NCBI GenBank assembly: GCA_964434585.1
Contig: CAYSVN010000001.1
Span: 1-57,611 of the forward strand
Direction: 5' to 3'
DNA from: CAYSVN01 sp964434585
GTDB taxonomy: Bacteria > Patescibacteriota > Gracilibacteria > Peribacterales > Peribacteraceae
Length of the DNA stretch: 57,611 bases
The position numbers and the translations under genes are program-made. Within the stretch, counting starts at the first letter, position 1. Each line of letters begins with the position of its first letter. Shown here piece after piece: positions 16,331 through 24,000 of the stretch. A model generated the notes under the pieces. It worked only from the letters and a program-made list of their open reading frames with translations. It was not told the origin of the DNA and ran no database searches.

Positions 16331-17353
16331 GTGAACCAATCAGAAGCACAGCATCGAGCTCAAACCTTACGCCAAGAAATTTGGCGGCTTAATAAAGCGT
16401 ATTTTATGGAAGATAGAAACGAGGTAAGCGAAGATGTGCGCGATAGCCTAAAACAAGAACTAATTGCGATTGAGACAGAATTTCCAGAGCTGATTACCAT
16501 AGATTCACCAACACAACGCGTAGGTGTTCCACTTAGCGGAAAATTGCCTAAAATAAAACATTTAAGCCCGCGAGAGTCATTGCAGGATGCGTTTAATCAG
16601 CAAGAATTGGCTGACTGGCTCGAAACCATGGAGCGTTCACTAGGGAGTAAGCCAGAGTGGGAATTTATTGCAGAAGAAAAAATTGATGGGCTGAATATTA
16701 CGCTGGTGTACGAAAAAGTTGCAGACGTTCAAGAGGTGGCAGAGGTGTCAGAAGGGTCTCAGTTAGAACAAACTTCTGAAACCTCTGCAGCTCCTGCAAT
16801 TTTTTACACCCTCCTCCGCGCTGTAACCCGTGGTGATGGTAAAGAAGGGGAAGATGTAACCCATAGTATTAAAACAATTCAATCCATTCCACTAAGGCTA
16901 GAAATTACTGGTGAAGCACCACAATTTATTGAGTTATCTGGCGAGGTGTATATGCCTAAGTCGGTCCTTAAAAAAATAAATCTTGGGCTAGAAGCTAAGC
17001 ATCAATTTGCAAATCCAAGAAATGCCGCTGCTGGCTCTGTTCGTCAGTTAGACCCAGCTATTGCTGCCAGTAGAAAATTAGAAATGTTTTTTTACACACT
17101 AGATACCCAAACAAAGCAGCAGCAAAATATAAACAAGCAGTCAGAATCACTAGAGTGGATGAAGCAACATGGCTTGCCAGTAAATTTAAACTATCAAGTC
17201 CATCACGATTTACAATCAGTCGAAAAGCAGTACCAAGACCTACAAACTAAGCGTGATAATCTAGAATACGATATTGATGGTTTAGTGGTGAAATTAAATG
17301 ATATTACATTACAAAAAAATCTAGGTTCAACCGCCAAAGCACCAAGGTGGTAG
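16331..17353 (+). CDS. ligA: NAD-dependent DNA ligase LigA, N-terminal part (ends at an in-frame TAG)
   Basis: Joins nicks in DNA using NAD. This part (340 residues, GTG start) holds the Ia and adenylation domains. EEKIDGLNI (about 117-125) carries the nucleophilic Lys of the KxDG motif. AVTRGDGKEGEDVTHSIKTI, FANPRNAAAGSVRQLDP and EYDIDGLVVK follow. It stops at TAG 17351-17353 inside the conserved PRW-x-x-AYKFPAE motif, and the same frame continues uninterrupted to 18529. Residues about 130-160 (KVADVQEVAEVSEG to SAAPAIF) are an extra segment encoded by a palindromic P element. Confidence 0.93.
   Translation: MNQSEAQHRAQTLRQEIWRLNKAYFMEDRNEVSEDVRDSLKQELIAIETEFPELITIDSPTQRVGVPLSGKLPKIKHLSPRESLQDAFNQQELADWLETMERSLGSKPEWEFIAEEKIDGLNITLVYEKVADVQEVAEVSEGSQLEQTSETSAAPAIFYTLLRAVTRGDGKEGEDVTHSIKTIQSIPLRLEITGEAPQFIELSGEVYMPKSVLKKINLGLEAKHQFANPRNAAAGSVRQLDPAIAASRKLEMFFYTLDTQTKQQQNINKQSESLEWMKQHGLPVNLNYQVHHDLQSVEKQYQDLQTKRDNLEYDIDGLVVKLNDITLQKNLGSTAKAPRW
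16715..16805. repeat. Palindromic P element, copy E, inside ligA
   Basis: The left arm (GTTGCAG...GAGGTGGCAGAGGTGTCAGAAG) pairs with the right arm (CTTCTGAAACCTCTGCAGCTCCTGCAA). Arms and order match the intergenic P copies. Within ligA it is in frame and lies where other ligases have only the short turn between LVYE and ATRGDG. Confidence 0.8.
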
Positions 17354-18529
17354 CGTGCCTATAAGTTTCCCGCCGAGCAAAAAACCGCTCAAGTGTTAGA
17401 AATTACTCTGCAGATTGGCCGTACAGGTGCTATTACTCCAGTTGCAGAGCTAACCGCCACCGAACTAGCTGGCACCACGGTAACTAGAGCTACGCTCCAT
17501 AATGAAGATGACATTAAACGCCAAGACATCCGCATTGGCGACACCGTCATTGTACAAAAAGCAGGAGACATTATTCCAGAGGTAGTAGAAGTTATGAGCA
17601 ATTTACGGCCAGCAGATTCTGAACCTTATTTATTCCCAACAAATTGCCCTAATTGTAAAACAGCTTTAGAGCGTCCCGAAGGCGAAGCTGTGCACCGTTG
17701 CCCAAATATAGATTGCCCAGCTCGTAAACAAGAAGCCTTCGAGCATTTTGTTTCTCGTTATGCGTTTAACATAGAAGGTCTGGGTAAAGAAACGCTGCAA
17801 GAATTACTCAGTCGTGGTCTGATTCATAATCAAGCTGATCTATTTACATTAACACCAGATATTTTAAGCCAAATTCCATTATTTAAAGAGAAAAAAATCC
17901 AAAACACACTAGAGTCTATTGCCGACTCTAAAGAAATTGCAATCGACCGCTTGCTCTATAGCTTAAATATTCGCCATGTAGGACGAGAAACAGCAGACAT
18001 TTTTGCTAGGCGCTTGCAGTGGCACACTAGTGAGGATGAAGTAGAAATACAAAGTGTCGAAGCAAGTCCATCATTATTTGAGCCAGAAGTAACCACAAAA
18101 ACTATTACCAGAGTCCCCGTGGAAACATTAATAAAAACGTTGCTAGAATATGGGGTAGATGGGTTAAGTGCGTACGATGGCGTGGGTCCATCGGTAGCAC
18201 AATCGTTAATTGATTGGGTAGCAATTGATAGTAACCAGGCCTTACTAAAGCAGTTAGAAATAGCAGGCGTAAGTGTGGTATTGCCAAGTAATGCAGGGCT
18301 AGAACAGGTATTTGCTGGGAAAACATTTGTGGTAACAGGGTCACTGCCGACACTTGGCCGCGAAGACGCTAAGCAATACATTAAAGACCGTGGTGGCAAA
18401 GTGAGTAGCAGTGTTAGTAAGCAAACAAGCTATGTGCTAGCAGGGGAGTCTGCTGGTAGTAAGTTAAGCAAAGCACAAGAATTAGGAATAGAAGTTGTAG
18501 ATGAACAATGGTTGACAAATAATAAATAG
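17354..18529 (+). CDS. ligA: NAD-dependent DNA ligase LigA, C-terminal part after the in-frame TAG
   Basis: Continues the ligA frame after the TAG, beginning RAYKFPAEQ. It contains the OB fold (EITLQIGRTGAITPVAEL, RQDIRIGDTVIVQKAGDIIPEV), the four-Cys zinc finger (CPNCKTALERPEGEAVHRCPNIDCPARK), helix-hairpin-helix repeats and a BRCT domain (FAGKTFVVTGSLPTLGREDAKQYI). The first possible restart, at 17393, would cut into the OB fold, so separate expression would give an incomplete fragment. With the N-terminal part the whole reading frame is 733 codons, against about 670 in typical LigA. It may be a sequencing error, a read-through gene or a true lesion. Confidence 0.9.
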   Translation, partial: RAYKFPAEQKTAQVLEITLQIGRTGAITPVAELTATELAGTTVTRATLHNEDDIKRQDIRIGDTVIVQKAGDIIPEVVEVMSNLRPADSEPYLFPTNCPNCKTALERPEGEAVHRCPNIDCPARKQEAFEHFVSRYAFNIEGLGKETLQELLSRGLIHNQADLFTLTPDILSQIPLFKEKKIQNTLESIADSKEIAIDRLLYSLNIRHVGRETADIFARRLQWHTSEDEVEIQSVEASPSLFEPEVTTKTITRVPVETLIKTLLEYGVDGLSAYDGVGPSVAQSLIDWVAIDSNQALLKQLEIAGVSVVLPSNAGLEQVFAGKTFVVTGSLPTLGREDAKQYIKDRGGKVSSSVSKQTSYVLAGESAGSKLSKAQELGIEVVDEQWLTNNK

Positions 18530-18592
18530 TATTTTAAAATATTTAACTGTTCTTTTTTTATTTTTACCATTTACCATCAATAAGGAGAAACA

Positions 18593-18811
18593 ATGGTAGC
18601 GGTAATATTGTTGTGGCTATTCGCGCCTTCGTTTCATAAATACTACGTGTTTACACATAGAGTTTATGAACGATTTATGCGAAGTCATATGGACCCATTA
18701 GATGAGCAATATCACTTAAAAAGACGTAGGTTCTGGCAAAGAGTCGAACTTACAGCTCTAAGTGCCGTGATAGAAGCTTCAACATGGTGTTGTATTTTTT
18801 TACTCCAATAG
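18593..18811 (+). CDS. Small membrane protein 1 (72 residues), RRF-helix family
   Basis: Not recognised. It has a hydrophobic N-terminus, then LKRRRFWQRVELTALSAVIEASTWCCIFLL: a basic RRF-x2-R segment leading into a terminal membrane helix. The same pattern ends the protein at 19024-19344, so the two appear paralogous. A strong AAGGAG site (18582-18587) precedes the ATG, unlike the housekeeping genes here. A stack of hairpins and a terminator follow. Confidence 0.6.
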   Translation: MVAVILLWLFAPSFHKYYVFTHRVYERFMRSHMDPLDEQYHLKRRRFWQRVELTALSAVIEASTWCCIFLLQ

Positions 18812-18833
18812 AAAGGATAGCGTAAAGTTCTTG

Positions 18834-18941
18834 GTTGGCATCTTAATGAAAGGATCCAACTAATAGTCAGCATTCATTGCTGACACTAGCGGCATCGCAA
18901 GATGCCGAACAAGCCCAATGCAATGTTGCACCGGGCTTTTA
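18834..18941 (+). ncRNA. Hairpin stack and terminator downstream of small gene 1
   Basis: Four consecutive perfect stems: GTTGG/CCAAC (18834-18860), GTCAGCA/TGCTGAC (18866-18884), CGGCATC-GCAA-GATGCCG (18890-18907), and a terminator AGCCC/GGGCT with inner TGCAA/TTGCA and a T run (18912-18941). The last two recur in diverged form at 19377-19432. It is a 3' untranslated structure or a candidate small RNA. Confidence 0.5.
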
Positions 18942-19023
18942 ATTTGACAAATAATTATTAATAGTTCAAAATATAATTCGTTCTTTTTTCATATTTCATA
19001 CCTCCCAAATTTTAAGGATAAAC

Positions 19024-19344
19024 ATGGGACCTGCTCTTTCCATATTTATGAAGGGATTGATGTTTATTGCTATCTTTCCTTTCACAATCTTTATTGTCTG
19101 CCGAATGCGCCATAGCTTACTTGGCTACCTTTGGTGGCATAGTGAGAACTATGACAAGTTTAGACAAAAAAGAGACTACGAAGGTAGTGAAGACGCAATG
19201 ACCTTCAGGACCAGGAAACGCCGCTTTAAAAAACGTGCGTTGGCAATATCTGCCATTGCTACTCTAGAAGTAGCATTATTCCTCATCTACAAATCTCCGT
19301 GGATCATCCATCATTTTGGGTGGTTATTTATCCCAGAAGGATAA
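19024..19344 (+). CDS. Small membrane protein 2 (106 residues), RRF-helix family
   Basis: Not recognised. It has an N-terminal membrane helix (about 9-26), a charged middle (HSENYDKFRQKRDYEGSEDA) and TRKRRFKKRALAISAIATLEVALFLIY, which aligns with small membrane protein 1 (RRF, x2, R, then Ala and Glu at matching positions in the helix). AAGGAT lies 5 nt before the ATG. A TATAAT (18972-18977) lies upstream, and a hairpin plus terminator follows. Confidence 0.6.
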   Translation: MGPALSIFMKGLMFIAIFPFTIFIVCRMRHSLLGYLWWHSENYDKFRQKRDYEGSEDAMTFRTRKRRFKKRALAISAIATLEVALFLIYKSPWIIHHFGWLFIPEG

Positions 19345-19376
19345 AGAACATGGCTTAACTTTAACGTTGAGCACCA

Positions 19377-19432
19377 CGGCAACCATTGCGTTGCCGAAAT
19401 AACCCAACGCCACTTCGGCTGAGGGTTTTTTA
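19377..19432 (+). terminator. Hairpin plus rho-independent terminator after small gene 2
   Basis: CGGCAAC/GTTGCCG (19377-19396) is followed by ACCC...GGGT with inner GCC/GGC and a T run (19401-19432). The order and linker resemble 18890-18941, with compensatory changes in the stems. Confidence 0.7.
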
Positions 19433-19522
19433 TTTGGTGTATTGACAAAAACAATAAAATATGTAACATAGGATAGTTAGCAATCCTGCTAACAAGTTCT
19501 TTTCTACTACGGAAGGTATAGC

Positions 19523-19699
19523 ATGGAAGTTATCTTTATGCGGATCGAAGTGGAAACATTAAGCAGGCAACAAGTTCTTTGTTGCGTACTTGAGGAGGTT
19601 CTACTCCGGCTCTGTAAAACTACACATTTAACCGTAACTCAGCACGAGTACGGAGAACCAAAGCCAAATTTGGGACAAGTTCTAGATGTTTTAGTTTAA
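19523..19699 (+). CDS. Small hypothetical protein, 58 residues
   Basis: A short frame, MEVIFMRIEVETLSRQQVLC onward, ending LGQVLDVLV. GGAAGG lies about 7 nt before the ATG, and TTGACA (near 19441) lies upstream. It is soluble-looking and mildly acidic. No family recognised. It is placed between two other small genes with good ribosome sites, which is the main support. Confidence 0.5.
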   Translation: MEVIFMRIEVETLSRQQVLCCVLEEVLLRLCKTTHLTVTQHEYGEPKPNLGQVLDVLV

Positions 19700-19722
19700 T
19701 TATTTTCACACGGAGGTGAAAC

Positions 19723-19914
19723 ATGTCGACAGGAAATTTTGTGGAAGACATTCTAATAGTCTGTGTTCCGTACATCATCCCTGTTATGTCTATCGGCTTC
19801 GCTCTGTTCTGCAGACGCAAAACCGAAGGCATTGGTGCTCTCATTTTTGCTAGCAGCTTGCTAGTAGTAGGGGCACTTATTGTTGGAACGGTTGTCTGCG
19901 ATTTTATCTCGTAG
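19723..19914 (+). CDS. Small membrane protein, 63 residues
   Basis: Not recognised. Two membrane helices (about 10-30 and 37-58) are joined by a basic CRRKTEGIG loop. GGAGGTG 4-10 nt before the ATG is the strongest Shine-Dalgarno site in the window. Base composition is visibly more G/C-rich than the neighbouring large genes. A terminator follows at 19943-19985. Confidence 0.6.
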   Translation: MSTGNFVEDILIVCVPYIIPVMSIGFALFCRRKTEGIGALIFASSLLVVGALIVGTVVCDFIS

Positions 19915-19942
19915 GCATAAATTGTTCCACAGAAAAGAGACC

Positions 19943-19985
19943 AAGGGTTAAACGCAAACAGTGAGCGCGTTCAACCCTTTTTTTT
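19943..19985 (+). terminator. Rho-independent terminator closing the small-gene island
   Basis: AAGGGTT (19943-19949) pairs with AACCCTT (19973-19979), with inner AACGC/GCGC.GTT pairing, followed by an eight-T run. Confidence 0.8.
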
Positions 19986-20020
19986 GCGTAAAAAACCGGT
20001 TTACTGTATAATAAAAACAT

Positions 20021-20431
20021 ATGGATACCACACTTTACTTAACCACGGCCGAACAAGAATTACTAAATAATATTGATGTAACGTTAACAGAAAACTTCTC
20101 TGTAGAAGCAGAAACATTCGGTAAGTATGAAACTATAAAACAGCTGCAAATGCGCCATTTTTTAGCAGACTTTACTGCTTATCCAGAAATTAATACACTT
20201 ATTGAAAAATTAAAAAGTAACCCTACTGACATTACAAAAGAAGACTTAGAAACCATGAACCCTGAGTTCCAAGAAGAGGTTTACTTTGCAATTGGAGCAA
20301 GAGGGGTTGATGTATTTGTGCAAGAACTTATAAAAAATATCTCTGATGAAGATGATATGGAAGCTCTTTGTTTTTTGACAACTGTTCGCCATAAATTACT
20401 CGATATTAACTCAAAATCTAAACATGTTTGA
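20021..20431 (+). CDS. Hypothetical protein, 136 residues; first gene of a three-gene unit
   Basis: Not recognised. Predicted helical, acidic and soluble, with no signal peptide. A TATAAT box (20007-20012) ends 8 nt before the ATG. Its last codons overlap the start of the next gene by 8 bases, so the two are translationally coupled. Conservation of such units in related genomes would be the way to assign a role. Confidence 0.7.
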   Translation: MDTTLYLTTAEQELLNNIDVTLTENFSVEAETFGKYETIKQLQMRHFLADFTAYPEINTLIEKLKSNPTDITKEDLETMNPEFQEEVYFAIGARGVDVFVQELIKNISDEDDMEALCFLTTVRHKLLDINSKSKHV

Positions 20432-21068
20432 TACTGAAAACCTATCTTCGGCAGAAATAAAACGCCTTCAAGAGGCTAGCGAGGTTTATAGAAGTCTTGA
20501 TAGCCGTGAACGTGAAATTCTTGATGCAATTGACAATAGCGTTACCCAGCGCGAGGAATTAGCAGTAAATCTTAAAGACAGACTTAATGGTGAATACCAT
20601 GATGAATTAATTGATCATTTAGCGATGATTCATGAGCAAAAAGAAGCTAAAAAGGAATATACTTCTTGGGGTTATGTTAAAGAAAAAGCAGGCCAAGCTG
20701 CTAAGTGGGCCTGGAAGCATAAATGGTGGATTGCCGGCTTAACAACTGCTGCCATTTTTGGTTATGGTTATTATAGATATGGTGATTTAATGGGAGGAAT
20801 TCAAGTTATGAAAAATATCGGCGGCGGTATTGCAAACATGTATGGCGCCGCAACCGAAAAAATTGGTGGTTTCCTTGGCGGCCTTAAAGAGCGCCTTGGT
20901 GGCCTTTGGGGAGGCGCTGAAGAAATTGCGCAAAAATTACCAGGAGTTCCTGAAATTCCAGGTGGAGTGCTTCCACCAGATGGAGTAATACCGGAAATTC
21001 CAAGTATTCCAGAAGTACCAGTCCCTACTGATGGACTTCCTAGCCTTGGAGACTTTGACGCAACTTAA
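20424..21068 (+). CDS. Hypothetical single-pass membrane protein, 214 residues
   Basis: Not recognised. It has a helical, charged N-terminal region (1-85), a Trp-rich stretch and one membrane helix (KHKWWIAGLTTAAIFGYGYYR, about 98-118), a Gly-rich amphipathic segment (GGFLGGLKERLGGLWGG, about 148-165) and a Pro-rich tail (about 172-214). The C-terminal side may face outward. It overlaps the preceding gene and lies 30 nt before the giant gene, so the three probably work together. Confidence 0.7.
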   Translation: MFDTENLSSAEIKRLQEASEVYRSLDSREREILDAIDNSVTQREELAVNLKDRLNGEYHDELIDHLAMIHEQKEAKKEYTSWGYVKEKAGQAAKWAWKHKWWIAGLTTAAIFGYGYYRYGDLMGGIQVMKNIGGGIANMYGAATEKIGGFLGGLKERLGGLWGGAEEIAQKLPGVPEIPGGVLPPDGVIPEIPSIPEVPVPTDGLPSLGDFDAT

Positions 21069-21098
21069 AATCGTTTTTAACACATACAAACTAACATT

Positions 21099-24000
21099 AT
21101 GGCCGATTCGGGAGAAATACCTCAGGACTACGATAGTCTAGAGCGAAAACAACCAACAGCTCCGGTAGTACAACCAGCAGGTGAGGCCGAGCTTCCTCAG
21201 CATGGTGATCTGCTAAGGCAATTGCAGCAAACAATTGAAGCAAAAAATGTTAAGCTTATTGACAAAGAATTATTTGAAGCCTTAGCTTTGTTGGCTGCCT
21301 ATAAAGAAGATTGGAAAGAAGTTGAAGAGCTTCTTAGAATTGATAATTTTCCATCACCTACAAACGAAGGGCGCAAGCAACCAAATTTTACAGTTGATAA
21401 TCGATCGCTTGTAGAATTACACAAAAAATTGCAGCAATTTTTACGCCTTGCACGCTACAAGCACTTAGGTCGTGATGTTGGGCCTGCCTATAACAAAAGA
21501 ACGTTAACCCAAATTCAGAACACAACACTTAAACGAGTTGCGCAATTTTTAGAAGCTAGAAATACATACGTAGAAAAATACTGTAATGCAGATGTATACA
21601 TTTTCAATGAGATGTTAAAAGGGTATTTAGATAATGAGGTTATTCAAAAAAATGCAAATGAAGAATTAAAGAAATTTTTAGTAACAAACTACACACTTGC
21701 ACAGGAGTTAGGTTTGCCTGATATACCGTCTAAATATATTAATGAAGATGTATTACAGCGAATAACAGAAAGAGATGTTCGTGTTATGAAAATTATAGAA
21801 AATTGCATGAGAATAGATAAGAATAAAGAAGGTGAAATTGAAGCTTTTGAAGTAGATAAAAATAAAATAAAACAGTATCTTGAGTCGTTACAACTTGAAG
21901 CTGACCAGCAACAAATTGATGCGTTGTTTTTTATTGTTAAGGTTTTAATTGATGAGGAGAATCATGAGCAGCTTTACCAGGTTTCAGACAGTCTACGTAT
22001 ACCATTTGAAGATATAACCATTACTCAAGCTGCACCTTATTTAAATGAAAAAATGGAAATACTTGATGAACATTTAGGTGGTGCGTTTGAGAAGATTCGT
22101 GGAGCGGTTTCGAAACCAGTACTTAAACGCTACATGGAAGATGGTATTTCATTGCCAAAACTACCAAAGCTTTCAGAATCATTTAAAAAACTTAAGTTCG
22201 AAAACTTGCCAGCAGATGTAAAACTAGAACTAACCAAAGACATAAGAGCAGCTCTAGAAAACAAGCTTAACGATAACATTCCAGATGGGTTTAATACAAT
22301 TGATGATGATAAGTTAGTTGCAGAGATTGGTAATGTTCTCAGCTATATGAAAGGAAATAATACAACATTACTTAGTACGACAGATAGAACTGTTGGAGAA
22401 GAGGAAAACAAGCGTACATTAGAAGGAAAACCAAGTAGTTTTTCTGCGCGTGAGTATTCGATTATGCAAGCTCTTAAAGAATATATTTCTTCGGAAGTTT
22501 CTAGTGAGGCAGTTATTAATTCACTCCTTATTTATAATCGAGACGAGACGGTGCAGAAAAAAATGGTAGAGACCATTACTGATATGCTTACAGATTCATC
22601 TGACTCTCTTTCGCATGATGAAGCATTACAACTTCTTTTCCGTTTAAAATTGTCAGAGAGAGGAACAGGAAAGCCTCAAAGTAGTCCACTTCTTTTAATG
22701 GAAGGTTTACGACTATTACAAAGTCAAGACAGTGTCCTTGTGGACGACCGTAAACAGGGGCAAATTACTATCCAGGCAGCTGGCGAAATTCATATTGCTC
22801 ATGAATTTATGATGATGATTGCAAGAACGGCAGCCTCTGGTAAATTAGAAATCCCCGATGGTATTGAGGTGAGCGATGAAATGATGGACTTCTTAACATA
22901 CCAGGTAGGCCTTGGTGTAGAGCAATACAAAGAAGAGGAAACCACATTATTAGAAACCATAAAAAAATATAAATTACCTATTGCACTTTTTGTTCTTATA
23001 GCTGGTGGAATTGTTTTGTTTAGACCTGGAAAACGAGCAACGGAATTTGCAATTCAGGTAAATCGGGCTAAAATGCAAAACTTTACCCGAGGGACGTTAG
23101 CAGAATTTAAAAAAGCATACCCTAAATTGGCGCAACAGTTTTCTGATGACGAGATAAAAGCTACCAGAAGAATTGCCCGTGAAGTACTGCATGACTATAA
23201 CCAGCTTGAAACTCTAAATTTTCAAAGAAGAGGGGCATTGATTCGTACATTTAACCGTATAAAACAACAACAGGCGTTTGACATGGTAGAGCTGGTAAAA
23301 ACGCTAAAAAATATTAGAAATCCGCGTAGTATTATTGAAAAAATGGCAAACAAAGCCTTTTTGATTACAGATTCTGACCCCGCTTTAGTTGCTAGACTAG
23401 TGAATAAAACAGTAGGCTCACGAGAAGAGCTTACAAGTATTATGAAGCAAGCAGGGTATGCTGATGAAGTTATTAAAGATGCTATTCATGAGCTTGGCGC
23501 AACGAACATTTCTCATTTTGAAAGGCAGGAAAAATTATTTGCAGAAGCCGAAGAATTAATGAAAAGAACTACTAATGTAAGCACTTTAGATGATGCTACG
23601 AGAGCTGCAGAGATCGAAAGTTTAAAGGCTGATTTTAAAAAGCTTTCTACCAATCTAGAGAATGCGGCTGCAGAGATAAATCCTGCGTTTAAAGAGAAGT
23701 TTATTAAGCATCTACAACAAGAGTATCCTCACTTACCTCAGGGGAGCATGTCATCAGTTGATGAAGTTGTTGAGGGAGCGATTAGTGCCGCTCCTCGAAT
23801 TACCCATATTGAACAATTATCTAATATAGATGCTTTTAAAAATCGCCTTACATATATCTTGGAGGAGCTTGATGAAATTAACGCTATGAAAACTGGGAAA
23901 ATTGCACGCCTAAGAGAGTTTAATAAAAATACTGTGCGACCTTTTATGAAAGAACTTGCTGTATTTGAAGTAGACCATCCAACTGTACGTCGAACACTAG

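Noticed and set aside
16331..18529. Reassignment of TAG to an amino acid genome-wide
   Set aside because: TAG cleanly ends aspS, rplB and other genes, and no other conserved gene has an internal TAG.
18593..19914. Prophage
   Set aside because: No capsid, terminase, integrase or tail genes are present; only small membrane proteins.
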